In this document: piece by piece, positions 1-13,026 of the stretch
How the letters are laid out: each line of letters opens with the position of its first letter
Position numbering within the stretch: the stretch's first letter is position 1
From: Solenopsis invicta
Taxonomy: Eukaryota > Arthropoda > Insecta > Hymenoptera > Formicidae
Assembly: GCF_016802725.1 (NCBI RefSeq)
Contig: NC_052666.1
Location: 30,160,997 to 30,224,996, forward strand
Reading direction: 5' to 3'
DNA: 64,000 nt
Position numbers and translations under genes: made by a program
Notes under the pieces: generated by a model
Database searches by the model: none
Seen by the model: only the letters and a program-made list of their open reading frames with translations
What the model was told of the DNA's origin: nothing

Positions 1-29
1 ATAACTAGTAAGAAATCACATACATAAAG

Positions 30-660
30 AGATATCTTTTAGAAATTTAAAAGATATCTTGTCATGCTATGAAACGTCTTGCATTTCTACAAAGTTTCAA
101 AAAAAGTTAATAATTTAAAAGGTATTTTACACATATTCAACATTTTGAGATATCTGGAGATATGTTCAAGATATTTTTTAGAAATCTAAAAAAACACATT
201 TTATACACAACAAATATCAGAATAAATATAAAAAAGACATCCTTTTTGTGTCTATTCTGATGAAAATTTTTCTCACAATTTTTTATATATTAATATTCTA
301 AAAAGTTTTAAAATTACATAGAAATTCTGAAATTAATATAAAAAGTGAAAAATTTTATAATTCTGATAAAATGTTTCTTAAATATTTTTTATTTATTTTT
401 CAAAATTTCTATATAATTTTATAATTTTTTAAATCTTAGAAAATATTCTGAAATATAAGAATTTACATATATTCTAAAAATTCTGAAAAAAAATGCAAAT
501 TGTCTCAATGAGAAAAACTTTCACTGGAGCATAGATATCCTTCAGAAAGTCTAATTAACTTCTACATCTTTTTAAACATCTTTTAGACAATTCCGAGACA
601 ATGTTTAAAAAACATATCAAAGATGTCTTTAATAAAATATCTTTTAAAACATCTACAAGA
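30..660. repeat. AT-rich repeat-like stretch in adenylyl cyclase intron
   Basis: This intronic stretch opens with a palindromic GATATC-bounded block at about 31-58. It closes with related AGATGTCTTT/AAAGATATTTT motifs in inverted orientation near 615-660, and short TTCTGA/TTCTAAA words recur in between. It resembles a degenerate non-autonomous element, but no open reading frame or clear target-site duplication is visible. The boundaries are approximate. Confidence 0.35.
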
Positions 661-785
661 CTTCGGTATTTTCTAAGCTAGCATATCGCGCAAACATATT
701 ATTTTTATTGAAAGACAATTTTTGTTATTATCGGATCGTTACATCGACGAAGTAAATATTTAATGAAAGGTACGATGTTTCGCAG

Positions 786-1034
786 ACGTGTACACATCAC
801 GAAAGAGACTTTAGATTGCTTAGGCGGGTATTATGAAGTCGAGGAAGGCAACGGGGGCGAGAGGAATACATACTTAAAAGACCATAACATCAGAACCTAC
901 TTGATTGTCCCGGGAGACACATTTAAGGATAACATAACTAGTTCCGGAATGCGAAAGACCTTTCCGGCGAATGGTAACGTGTCCAAAGAGATGAGGGTCA
1001 TGGGTCACGGTTCGCAACACGGAAAACAAACCAA
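786..1034 (+). other. Exon: end of C1a catalytic domain plus start of C1b linker
   Basis: The acceptor TTTCGCAG ends at 785 and the donor GTAAGAG starts at 1035. The first base completes a glycine codon from the upstream exon, giving the family signature G-RVHITKETLDCL followed by YEVEEGNGGERNTYL and NIRTYLI. The remaining residues, Gly/Ser/Lys-rich and with no clear fold, are the variable C1b segment. The exon ends with two bases of a codon and joins the exon at 1446 to read KLGF. Confidence 0.85.
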
Positions 1035-4000
1035 GTAAGAGCTCCTCTATTATTGCTGCTTAATCTCTTAACCCTTGACATTAAAACATTACGATATTAT
1101 GGTTTCGCTTAAATAATAACGTCCAAAAATCGCCAACAATTACGAAACAATCAAATCTTACTTGATCTTATAGCAGTTAGAAAACACTTGTAATTATTAC
1201 ATTTTCATTGTAACGTCACTGTTTTCGTCCAAGCAATTCATCATTATATTGTATCTCCCCCAAAAATAAATGGCAAGCAAAATAAAAATCGTATTCACAT
1301 CGTAATAATAAGCATATTAAAATAATGTACAATAATTAATTTATAACAAATATTGATTGAATAATTTACATCGAGAATGAATGTCACTGAATAAGCTTTG
1401 CGACGACACTTTATCGAATAATACCTGCTGCATACGTTTCAACAGATTAGGCTTCTGTGAAACCATCGAGTGTGAAAAAGATCCCGAAGACGAGGTGAAC
1501 GAGTACCTGATGAGAGCGATCGATGCTAGAAGCATAGATCGATTGAGAGCGGAGCATTGTACGCCGTTTATACTGACGTTTCGAAGACCGGATGTCGAAG
1601 AAAAGGTAACAAATTATGCTACAACATGTCTAATATATAATGCTTCTAATAAAAATCAATTATGCATATCATTTTAAACAAGTATTTTCAAATTTATTAA
1701 TTACAACATTTGCAGTTGTAATTTCATTTCCGCTAATTTTATCTCTTTTAACAATTTCATATCGTTTGATAAAATAAATCTTAATACGAAACTGTAATCT
1801 TTTCTAAACCAATGTAATAGTGTGTTTATTAAAATCATTATTAAGCAATAAAAATTCTACTTTTGTAAAATGTTTAAACGAATTGTTTTATAAAATAATT
1901 TTACTCGCATTTAGAAATTTAATTTATTTAATAGAAATAATATAATATATTATAAGTGAAATACGAGCTGTAATTGCGTACCGAACTGTCCATCTATACA
2001 ATCGAACGCGACCAATCGACATGGTAATTCACGTTAATAGAAGGACGTTTAAATTTAATTTTGGTTAATTTGCTAATCGTGTATTTGGATTACTCACATT
2101 CCGCGTCGATTGAATTGCGCGTCGTAATCGATTTAACGGAATTCCACATTTTCTCGTCGAGAAGAAAGTCCGCGTTGAAATTGCCCTCGGTAACCGATGA
2201 GTAAAAGAGCGGCCGTTAGCAGTAAACAGCTCGTATAGCGAAACGTGAAAGCAATCCGCGTTATTGCAATTGTTTTAATAACCTGTTGCAGTACTCGCGC
2301 GAGAGGGACAGGATGCTCTCGGCTTATTTTGTGTGCTCCGGTTTCGTCTACATGGTCGTTGTGGTCGCAATAGCCATCACCCTCGCCGGGTAAATACACG
2401 TGCCAATAAATCCTACCTTCTACATAGCGGCAGCGCGGTATCTTTCTTTTACTACACTCTCGAGACCCGATGTGCAAAGTCCACTCGAACTTTACTAATG
2501 TCGAATTGCCCTTCGTTCCAATATTTATGGGCACTTTGCGAAAAATTGTTCGATAAGTAAAGTTAGCGCGCAAGGTGGCATAAATCCAATGACGACGTGT
2601 GAAAAATTTTTCGCAAAAAAGGAGCTTATGAAAAATTTTATTAAAAGCGTCACCTTTGTCCTTTTATAGAAGCGTGTACTTCTACGTCTGCACGGCGATT
2701 AGCATACTGGTGATAGCCCTCGTCAATGGCATTTTATTGGCGGAGAAGAATGAGGTAAGAACAGGTGTCTCCGCCCTTAAAGGAATTTAATATTGGGAGG
2801 ATTTATTTGGTTAGTGATTACTTGTTTTAAGTGTTTATTACTTATTTTGAGTATTAACTCTGAAGTGCTACTGCGAGAGAGTTTTCACCTAGAACAGTGT
2901 CAATATAACTTTTTTCTATTAATAATTGGTTTTTACAATATGCATTATATTTTGTTTGCGAGTAAGTTTATTTTTATATAGTAATAAACTGTGAAGGGAT
3001 AGAAAAATACTTTCAGAAAAACTATTTCGACAATTTTAAATAAATTTTGTGATATGTTTTGTGAATCGTGATTTGTTGCAATGACAATACATGTAATATT
3101 AACATTTAATTACTTTAACTAATTAAATAAACTTTGGTTTGTAAAAGTTTCGCGAGTAGTTTTTACAACTTTATATATAATTATTTACTATGTTTAATGA
3201 AAATAAAATATACCAACGAAAAACTTCATATTATCTATAACAAAATATAAAAAAAGTATTTTAAAAAATGTCAAAAATTATTAAAAAATTAGAAATACAA
3301 AATACAGCCATGGTCAAAATTACTGGGCATCTATATTTTTTTTCTCATTTATCTGAAATTCTTTTATCTGTATTACTTCCCATTGATTACATGCATATAC
3401 ATAAGTTACATATTGTACATAAGTTTAATGTGATTTTGAAATAAAGGATAATTCATATTTTAATTTCTGTTTAAATGTTTCCAGTTAAAAACATTTTTAA
3501 AAATACAAGATGCCTAATATAATATTTGCGACCACGGCTATATACGGATGAATTTTCAAACATCAGAGAAATATACGAGCACTCTAGAATGAAAGGTCCT
3601 ATTATTAAATACCTTTAATACCCAAGAATAAATTTTTAATTACTATGATACTCAAATAAACACAGCCAGTGCTAAATTTCTCTGAGGACGGTAACATTCT
3701 CTCGAGATCTAAATGCACGTATGAATTTACGCGCTTCCCCCGAGATCGCAGAGCTGCACATCCGCAGTAGCAATTACTTCCTTCCACGTGGCTGTTGTAC
3801 AAAAAGGTTTCTATCTGTACAATCGCGATTTAAATAAATCGCGCGATAAGTCACGTATGACGTCGTGTCGATGACAAAACTCTCTGGAAGAGTGCCACTT
3901 CCCTTTGACCCTGACAAAGTGGCAAGTTTCCAGGTCACTGCCGAAACCAGCGATCCCGGTCGCGGCACGCCCGGTCCATTAATCTCCCAATGATCCCGGG

Positions 4001-7000
4001 GATCGCGCGTGCTCCTTATTTATCCAATTTAATTATTCGAAAGGAAAATGGGTAATCGTGCGCGTTTTGTAGAGGGTGCCGAAATGGGTGAGGAACATGG
4101 CGCTGCAGATCTTCGAGAATCGCATCATCGCGCAAAGCATCGCGTCCATCGTCGTGTTTCTGACGTTTATCACGGTACTTTCGCCGCTGGTGAGTAATCG
4201 AAGCTTTTAATGCGGATATCGTTTACGATTTATGTCAAAGACTGCTATATAAACGCTCCTCGTGCATCACGACGAGCGATAGCCTCTTCACGTTTCACGT
4301 AATAAAACGTAATTCCAAACATATAAAAAAGTTCGTGTTACCGTATCGCTTTTTAAATCATTGCAAAAGCACGAAGCTCGAAGCTTCAGAAATATAAGCG
4401 GACAAATGTTTGTAAAACAGATTCGATGATTTGAAAATTTTTATATTTGGGAAACCGAGAAATCCATTAGTCGTAGGCATTAGAGAGACATTAATCACGC
4501 CTAAGTTCCCAAACCTTATTGCCTTATTGAATGAGTGATTTATTCGCAACCTCGTCCAACTTTCGAAAAAGCTTCCCCCTCTCCTCTTTTTTTCTCTCTC
4601 TCTCTCTCTTTCTCGCTTCCATTTTTTAAATTCAATAACCAGTTCGCCATTTGTTTTGGAAAATCTGTTGTGCCAAAACTGTAGCGCGACGTAAAATTAG
4701 AGCCTGTCGCGCTAAAACTTTCGATGATAAATCGAATGCCGGCGATAAATCGATACTGCGATTGATCATAAACGACGCGGAATAATAGTTGCCGCGAACG
4801 CTCGCGATTGAATCACACAATGGACGGAAAGAATGTCGGTCGGTCGAATTGTGCGTTTACTACAGGCGATCGAACGCTATGAATTCTCGCAGAAATAGCG
4901 ATGAATAATGACCAGTTTCTATCGTTTTTTTTTCTCGCTGCAGATCACGCTGACCGGAAGTGAGGCTTGTATCAAGAACAATACATTGCCTTTCGAGGAG
5001 TGGCTGGATGAGAATCCTAGCGTGATAAGAGTACCAACAGAGAATAGCAATGCCGCCGGAATCTGTGATTACATTCTTTTCTGCGACGTAAGTTAGATAA
5101 ATGATGGCGTTCACTACAGCAAGATATTAATTATTGATTAAGTCTTCGCTCGAGCCACCGAGCAAAATCGTGCGGAAATTGTGTGAAGGATACGCGGATA
5201 ATACGATATATAATAAGATTAAAAGTACTTTAAAAAAGGGGATTACACTAACTGATCTCCTAACTAGGCGAGAAAAACTGTGTAAGTCTAACGAAGGCAT
5301 AATAATCTTTTAATGAGATGCTGTGAGTATAAATCTTGTGAAATTGGTGTTGTTAAATTTTAAACGGTCGAAACGATTAAATTTTAGAAATTTATAGAAG
5401 AAAGTTACTAATACCGACATAAGTCTTCTAAAGCAACAGCTCTTTATTTCTAGGAAACCAAACATTGCACTTTACTAATACATAAATAAAAACTAATAAA
5501 TACTAATAATGATCTGCTTAAATAATTAAACAAAAGCAAAAACCCATAACTCACATATCCGTGGCTTTTTTCTATAGAAAATGAGATAATACAAATTTAT
5601 CAAAAGCGAGAATAAAATTGACATGATTTTCATTTGCAAATTGCATAATTTAATTAAACAATAATAAGTAAATTATTGATAATATTAGATCATTTTATGT
5701 TTGCGTTATGTTAGTGTTTCTGTTTCATTTATGTTCCCCTGTTTTTAATTCTTTCATAACATAGTTTTAAACATAAAATCGGGGTGCGGCATAAATTAGC
5801 ATGTCAATAAGACAGACTACAAGATATGAAAAAAACTTATATAAAATCACAAGAAAAGCACAGCATTATAAAACTTATAGTAACCTAATCTAATCTTTAT
5901 GTATTTGGGGCTCATTTTTGCTTATCTTACGGAAAACTTAATTTTTGCAAAATTCAAAGCGACATTATACACAGAAAATTTCGAGACAATTTCTTTGGAC
6001 TAATAAATTTTATTCGAACAAATTTATTTAGTACGATCCAAACAAGTCAATGTTTGAATCAATGAGCATGACTAATAATAATTATTTCCTTCCAATAACA
6101 GATGTTTGAATAAAGCAACATTTTTATTCAAACAAATAATGTTTTGTATGAGGATATGCTGTTTCAATGAAACAACTTTCAGTGAAATAAATGGGATTAC
6201 TAATACCAATAAAATCTTTTTCTCGGTATAAAAACTGCTACACCACCTGACAGACACTCTCTAGTTTGTATTTATGTTTCTCAAGTTTTCTTTTTAGTTT
6301 CCATTTAACAAATATAATAAAAAAACAAAGTAGCCGGATTAGGAGGTAACGTTTCACTTATGACATCGTTGTCTAACGATTACCATTACTTTTCTTTAAT
6401 AACGATCATTACTTTTTTCTATCTGTAATATCGTTACATTTTTACAGTAACGAATTTCATCGTTATTTTCATCGTTATTTTAGTTTCCTATTATTTTTAA
6501 TGAAAAAGAAGCGAATCGTTATTTTCTAAATAACGATAATGACAGCGCGTTGCTTTTACAAAGTAACATTTTCAACTCTGCGAAATGATATGTCGGTATC
6601 GGCAACTTCCTTTTATACCGTAAGTAAGAGAAGCCTTCGTTGTTTTTGCACAAACTCGTGATAGAGCGTTTTTAGCACGAATAACTGTGAGAGCGAAATT
6701 TCGAAACTTCGAGATTCCGTCGAGTGATATTTCGCAACTACTACTGATTACAGTTGTTTCCGGTTCTGGTGATGCTGGTGATGGTAACCTGCGCGGTGTA
6801 CCAGATCCTAACGTCAGTCTTTAAAGTAGCCGTATTGAGCATCGTTGTGGCTTGTTATCTCGGAGTCAGCATTTACCAGGCACTAAATGAGGACGACGTC
6901 GAGCCCGCTGGAAGATGGTTGGCGGGTGTTTTAGTGGTTTTCTTCATGGCCTGCCTAGTGGCACACTCCCAGCACACAGAGGCGACCTACAGGTCGAACA

Positions 7001-10000
7001 TTCGAACGCGCTCACACTTTAACAATTCGCCACCCCCCGAAGCTTACGCAACGCCAGCTTGTAGATACATCTCGAACTTGCACGTTATAAACCTTTGAAG
7101 CCCTCGTGGAATTTCCCACGAGAGCCTTCGACTCGGAGAGAACAATGTCGCGGATCGACGACGAACTGATTCCCGCAAAATAATTTCATAGCCGAGATAG
7201 AAGCCGCGTATATATAGAGAGAGACGCGAGTAAATTTATATATTGGATACTTCATGAATATATTGACATTTTCAAATCTAATTAAAGCAAATATGTCACT
7301 GGAAAGCTACGTAGTGTCACGCGCGGAGCATGTATATACAATTAAGCTGCGTAAGTTAAAGCTGCTGTTAAAATATGCGCGGCATGTACGGCATCGGAAA
7401 TATTCTAGAATGTCAATACACTTCATAAAGCATCCCGAAAACGTGATACAATTTTGTCGAGATATTTTTCACGGCAGATATATAGGCGAAGAATATTGAC
7501 GTGCACTGTGTACCAATACAGATTGGATTTCCTGTGGAAGTTGCAAGCGACCGAGGAGAAGGAGGAAATGGAACACTTGAAGGCCTACAACCAGAAACTG
7601 CTCGCGAATATACTTCCGGAACACGTGGCCGCCCATTTCCTGTCTACCGTTAATTCAGATGTGAGTTCCATGTTTTTTTTTTTTTTAAATTAAAGGAATT
7701 TTTTAAAAAGTTATAATTTCTAAATGTACTCTCTAAATTTTTTGGAGTGGAATTTCATCTAAAAGAGTGGAATTCCACTCTAAAAGTGTGAAAATCCTGC
7801 CACTCTTTATCAAGACTGGCAGGATTTTCACACTTTTAGAGTGGGATTCCACTCCAAAGATTTTAGAGAGTATTAAATATAAAATACAATGAGTACTATT
7901 GTCATACATATATTACGTTTCTGTGTCAAGTGAAACAGACGTGAGCATTTTCTCGGTAGCCTATATGTTTGCTCTAATTACTAGTCGATTCTTTGCATAT
8001 ACTTCGCATACAGGACAAGTGCTTGAAGTAGATATAAAAACTGGAATATTTATAATGTATTGTGACTTGGCTGAGATACATGATTAAACAACAATTCAAG
8101 TTGGACGTTAGATGTATATAGAACAAAGTTTTAAAGCTCACCTTGATAAAGTTAATTGAGTTTCCTTAGAAGCATCGCATCAATCCTTTGAAAAAAAAAA
8201 CTGTTCAATGTTTCAATAAACTGATTACTAAACCAGTAACTGATGATATTTCATCAGTTAACTGAATAGTAATCAAGAGTTACAGATGTGAAATAACGGC
8301 AAAAAATATATCACCTTTTGATTTTTTTTAGCACAACTTGTTTTAAAAAGCACGAATCTTTATTAAATCATAATATATTTTGATGACAAGTATACTTACG
8401 TATAGATACAAGATATTTAGTTATAGACAAAATAAGACTTACGCAACGATAAGATACCTTGCGTAAATAATAACTTTTTATCAAATAATGAATACAGTAA
8501 CTCGTGAAAAGTTATTTTTATTAAAAATTTTCAAAATATGCAAAATTTTAATCATAATTAATTTTAAATCATAACAATAGTATCATAGAAATAATGTGGA
8601 ATATTAATATAAATCTAACTGCTGAAACTAGATTATGATGGTAAAAACAATGATTGCGACACGAAAAACAAAGAAAGTGCGCAAAAGTGCAACTATAAAA
8701 AATTAATAAAAAATTCGAAGATCATAGTATATATTGTCAAATCTCATTACACTTTACGTACAAGGTATACCTTTCGTCAAGTGTTTACTATAAAATTTTG
8801 AGTGCATTCAAAACACTTGAATAAAAGTTATGCTTCAAAAATCGAATGATATAATTTTGGCCGGCACTGTAGTAATTGTTAATTGAAACTCTTTATCTGT
8901 TCTTTTTTTTTTTTTAAAGATGGCATTTGATAAAAGCAAAATTTCTTTCTTTGCCTTTCCACTCTTCTTCTGATTAAATAGCAAATATATTAATCGTTAA
9001 TCCTAAGCAATTTTCTATGATAATGCTCAGCATAAAGGCCACTTATGCAAATGTCGCACATTTGAGTCAATTAAGGATTACTGCCTAAAGTTTCAAAATT
9101 CCATGGCAACTGTATACATAAACTAAGTACCTCTGACAACCGACGTGTTAAATCGTCCATCTCTAGACTGAATTTCCACCTGTATTTACCTATTTGCCTA
9201 ATTTATCTTGTCCTGCCCAGAAGCGGTTCTGAATTTCATATACCGAGTTAGACACCAGATACAGTTTTCAATGCCACTCACTTGAAATTCCGCTTCGGCT
9301 TATTCCCTCAGAGTCCAAACAATTAAAAATAAATAATTGTAAGAAATTCTTTACACACTAGAAATTCAAGATTAAAATGATCGAAACGCGATAACTGTTT
9401 GAAAATTAGTACGACTTTTTATTAGTAACATTATAAGATTCCTAATAAAATGTTCTGTACATCATCCGAATCTATTTTGTGAAAAATACCGTGGGTCGAT
9501 GTTCTTTTCAGTTGAACTTTTGCAGCTTGTTCTTCCTCTCTTTTTCTCGACGCTGCAAGTAGTCCAGCTGAAAAGTACACATACCTAAACAAAGGTATGT
9601 CGAAAACAATATCATCGATTGTTTCGCAGGAATTATACCACGAACAATGCGACTGTGTGTGCATTATGTTCGCCTCGATACCAAACTTTTCCGAGTTCTA
9701 CGTAGAGCTCGAGGCGAATAATGAGGGTGTGGAGTGCCTCAGGCTTCTCAACGAAATCATCGCTGACTTCGACGAGTTACTCGCCGAGGAGCAATTCAAG
9801 TACATCGAGAAGATCAAGAGTACGGGCGCTACGTATATGGCCGCTTCGGGTATGTCATTTGTGAAATCTTAGCGGCATCGCTGCTCCATGAGATTTCAAC
9901 TCGCTCCGAATCCCGAAGGTTTCGTCCCGTTTCCGTGCCATTCGGCTTTCACACAGCGCCAAAACAAGGAGTGACATTATACAATTAAGCGTAGAGTCGG

Positions 10001-12910
10001 TCGAAACTAATTTGAATTTGATTTGATTACTCTTTCCGATCGATTTGGCGACCAAATTCGCGAAAGCATGATAAAATATACATTATTTTCATCGCGCATC
10101 TCGATAACTAACTTTAAATTTATCTGTGCATGGAAAAAACGGTTTTACTGAAATCAAAATTCAGCTGGATACAAGAGTTAGAGTTTGCAAACAATTATGG
10201 ACCATCGAAATACGTAAGACGCTCGAGCGTGATGATAATGCTGTAAAAAGTTTGGACATTCTAGCAACCTTAAGAAAATGTTTTAGTTTAGGGCGCAAAA
10301 AAGTGACCCATTTTTGGAAACTCTTTCTCTTTTGAAGAAAATTAACTGTTGCACATATTCTTCTACGCTTTTACACATCTACTTGTGCATATTTAATAAA
10401 TATCTACGAATTTTGTTACGGCTAAATGTTTATTAGTTTTATGTTATATACATTTAAATATATATTCTTACATACTCATATGATCTCTCAGACATTACCA
10501 ACGCTATCAATTTGAATTTTTGCAAATACATAAAATACATATCTGTTTATTGCATAAACTTGGATAAATAAAAAAGTATCATAAATTAAATAGTGCGGTT
10601 TTAAATAAATGTCAATTTGAATGCCAGCCAATTTAAAAAATATTTGTTTTATATTTACATAACATAACGACTAATAAACATACACATATTTACTAAATAT
10701 GTACTAATAGATACGTAAAAGTGTAGAAAAATGTTTAGCAATTTTTTTTAAAGAGTTACAAAAGTATGAACACCTGAAACTTTTAGAATTTTTTGTAGTT
10801 AAATAATAAAATAAGTAGAAATTCAGTTTGAAGGTCTTCAATGCTAATGTTTTTCTTAAACTACACTAAACAATTTTTATTTTTTTGTGTTTCAAAATGA
10901 CGGCTCTGAAGTTCTAGATATTAGACTATGTAGTTGATATTTTTCTGATGGACCTCTCCGGCTTGCAGCAAATATGTTGTATATTTTCATTAAAAAAGCA
11001 ACATTTTTTTATAATTTACATTTAATTTGTCAGACAAATATATTATATATAAAAATATGGGTTTTTGTAGAAATGGTGAACATTTCAAAATAAAGTTTTA
11101 TTTTCGCTCAAAAAATTCGGTAAAAAAAGTTTTTAATCAATCATAAAAATCATGTGTACTTCTCTTGAGAATTTAGTTTAGCAACTACTGTAAAAATTTC
11201 AAACAGATAGGATAAAATTTGTTAAAGTTGTGCTGTAAGCCAATTAAAAACGTGATTTTGAGAAAATTGTGTTTAAAGTTTCTAAAATCAGCTGTAAAAC
11301 CACTTTAGACATTTTTTTTACGTATAAGACACATTTTTAAGACTCTAAAGCATTACTTGAGATAAAAAATTTTTTTCCAATTTTTAAAAGTTTCAAACTA
11401 GTGTAACTTCTTAAAAAAAATTCCTTAAAATAGGCAAACTTTTTTGCGTTCCAGACCAAACTATCTTCTAAAGCATCCAATATAATTATTTTTATAATTC
11501 AACATAAATATTTTCAGATCTGTGTTTCAACTAAATTTTGTAGACACTCTAGTAAAAAACCATTCTTTACGTGTATTCATTATCACTATCAAATGTATAT
11601 TCGTTATAAGATTCGCATAGATTCGACGTAAAAAAAGTTCGTCGTTTCAAGTCTCGCAATAGAGTTTCTCTAATACAACGAAGGCAGATCTAATTTCCCA
11701 CGGCCACTTGACTTTTCGCGCAATTTCCTAACAATTTCCTAACAACGCGGACTCGTTACTCAAATTAGGAACACCGCCATCGCGCAAAGTTCACCCTTGT
11801 CTCTCTCTCTCTCTGTTGCTTTAGGCCTAACGAAAAGCACCTGCGATATGCGGGATTTCAAGCACGTAGTCGCTATGGCGGATTACGCTCTGAGAATCCG
11901 CGAGCAGCTGGCCTATGTCAATGAACACAGCTTTAATAACTTCCGCATGCGTGTGGGCATCAACATCGGACCGGTAATGTTGAAGAACGTGTAGCGAGCA
12001 ATATTCGATCGCACCCTCTACCATTGCGTCCTTTGTAAATAATCCATAAATTGCACTCAGCAACGGAACGCATGAGAGAGAATTCGAAAATGTGTTGCAA
12101 ATTTGTGATAATAGAAGCTTGACAACATTATATTTCATCAATTTTAAATTAATTGAGAAAATAGAGAACATTAAAATTTGACACCAAATTCTCTCTTCTC
12201 GAAATTTTAATACATATCCTGAAATTCAATACATCCTGAAAATTAATTAAAAAAATGGTGAATATGCTAAAATTTGATATCAATTTCTCTCTCTCTCTCT
12301 CTTTCTCTGTCAAAATTTTCGTACAATTTTCGTTCCTAGAATTTAATGCAGCTTGAAGAGCGCCTGATATATTAATTCTATTTTTGTTGATACTAAAGAT
12401 GATTCAATATTTAAATATTTCTACGTCACACGCGCGATTCTCCCGCAAAGTTCTCTCGTGGTACGTCGAATTCTTATTATTTCGTTCGCATTACGTCCGA
12501 AATCCGGCTACGAGAAAGATAATCTCGCTATCGAGAATTCTCAAAGGAGAAGAGACTCAATAGGCGTGACGCGGATTGCTCAGGTGGTCGCCGGAGTGAT
12601 CGGTGCCAGGAAGCCGCAATACGACATCTGGGGCAACGCCGTGAACGTGGCCTCCAGGATGGATTCCACGGGCGTATTAGATGGGATTCAAGTCACCCAA
12701 GAAGTCCGCGATATTCTGGCCACTAAAGGATATCCCCTCACGTGCCGTGGAACGATCCAAGTTAAGGGGAAGGGCAGTATGATTACCTACTTCCTGGATG
12801 GGCCGAAGGACAACACGAAATCGAGCCAGATGGACGCCAAGACAAATTCCAATAACAACACCGACGCCGCGGAGAAAGCGATAGTCAACAGTAACAGCGG
12901 GACTAAATGA
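786..12910 (+). CDS. Ac76E: Adenylyl cyclase, type 2 class (Ac76E/ADCY2-like), 3' partial
   Basis: Membrane adenylyl cyclase, which makes cAMP from ATP at the plasma membrane under G-protein control. Coding exons, joined with consistent phase: 786-1034, 1446-1605, 2292-2389, 2670-2754, 4073-4189, 4944-5087, 6754-6992, 7522-7660, 9630-9849, 11825-11973, 12584-12910 (stop TGA). About 641 residues are visible. They cover the end of catalytic domain C1a (RVHITKETLDCL), the linker RAIDARSIDRLRAEH, the YSRERD entry to the second membrane block, six membrane helices, and a full C2 domain. C2 keeps EKIKSTGATYMAASG, PQYDIWGNAVNVASRMDSTG and VKGKG, the lysine, aspartate, asparagine/arginine and lysine positions that bind ATP and forskolin-site ligands in this family. 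The linker, YS-ERD motif and C2 wording fit the ADCY2/4/7 class, hence Ac76E among fly paralogues; the paralogue assignment is less certain than the family. A short Asn/Ser-rich tail follows C2. The first half of the gene lies upstream of the window. Confidence 0.93.
4591..4612. repeat. (TC)n microsatellite
   Basis: A short TC dinucleotide run lies in the adenylyl cyclase intron before the exon at 4944. Similar short TC runs lie at about 11799-11816, where the run doubles as the polypyrimidine tract of the acceptor at 11824, and at about 12285-12308. Confidence 0.8.
6340..6575. repeat. Diverged dispersed repeat rich in TAACGAT/ATCGTTA words
   Basis: This intronic block repeats short TAACGAT and ATCGTTA words. 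It resembles positions 24680-24790, where the phrase around ACATTTTTACA-TAAC-GTAACGAATTT recurs. The two are probably old copies of one non-autonomous element. Boundaries are approximate. Confidence 0.4.
7727..7872. mobile_element. Fold-back MITE with near-perfect arms
   Basis: The left arm starts TACTCTCTAAA and runs through GAATTCCACTCTAAAAGTG and GAAAATCCTGCCA. The right arm is nearly its exact reverse complement and ends TTTAGAGAGTA. The loop is only a few tens of bases, so the RNA or DNA strand could form a long hairpin of about 60 pairs. There is no coding capacity. It lies in the intron 7661-9629 of the adenylyl cyclase. Confidence 0.75.
8223..8274. repeat. Short hairpin inverted repeat
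   Basis: GATTACTA pairs with TAGTAATC, and AGT-AACTGATGA pairs with TCATCAGTTAACT around a 4-base TATT loop, with one internal mismatch region. It is intronic in the adenylyl cyclase. It is too short and its loop too tight for a typical animal microRNA precursor. Confidence 0.45.
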
Positions 12911-13020
12911 TTGGTATTGCTTATGCATTTGATAATTTAATACTTACTGTTACAATATTTTTCTATTCCGTAAAATCTATTCCGTTCTCTTGAAAGTGGA
13001 ATTTATCATCAAAGTACCTG

Positions 13021-13026
13021 AATAAA
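13021..13026 (+). promoter_or_regulatory. Candidate polyadenylation signal of the adenylyl cyclase
   Basis: An AATAAA hexamer lies about 110 bases after the TGA stop at 12908-12910. It is the first good hexamer after the stop, but AATAAA is common in such AT-rich DNA, so usage is inferred. Confidence 0.45.

Larger units (their letters stand above)
2292..6992 (+). other. Second membrane block (M2) of the adenylyl cyclase
   Basis: Five exons encode six hydrophobic segments. One lies in the exon at 2292, one in that at 2670 and one in that at 4073, and three lie in the exon at 6754. The exon at 4944-5087 encodes the hydrophilic extracellular loop between helices 9 and 10, with three cysteines and an N-glycosylation sequon (NNT). 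This matches the standard 6+6 helix plan of class III membrane cyclases. Exon ends and phases agree across all joins. Confidence 0.85.
7522..12800 (+). other. C2 catalytic domain of the adenylyl cyclase (four exons)
   Basis: The exon at 7522 starts with LDFLWKLQATEEKEEME and LLANILPEHVAAHFL, the helical signalling linker and start of C2. The exon at 9630 encodes DCVCIMFASIPNFSEFY through EKIKSTGATYMAASG. The exon at 11825 encodes the FRMRVGINIGP strand, and the exon at 12584 carries VVAGVIGARKPQYDIWGN, NVASRMDSTG and VKGKG. Nothing expected for an active C2 partner is missing. The two metal-binding aspartates of mammalian enzymes sit in C1, which is not in the window. Confidence 0.88.

Noticed and set aside
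8223..8274. Hairpin considered as a microRNA precursor
   Set aside because: The stem is about 20 pairs with a 4-base loop, shorter than usual animal precursors, and it sits in a repeat-rich intron.
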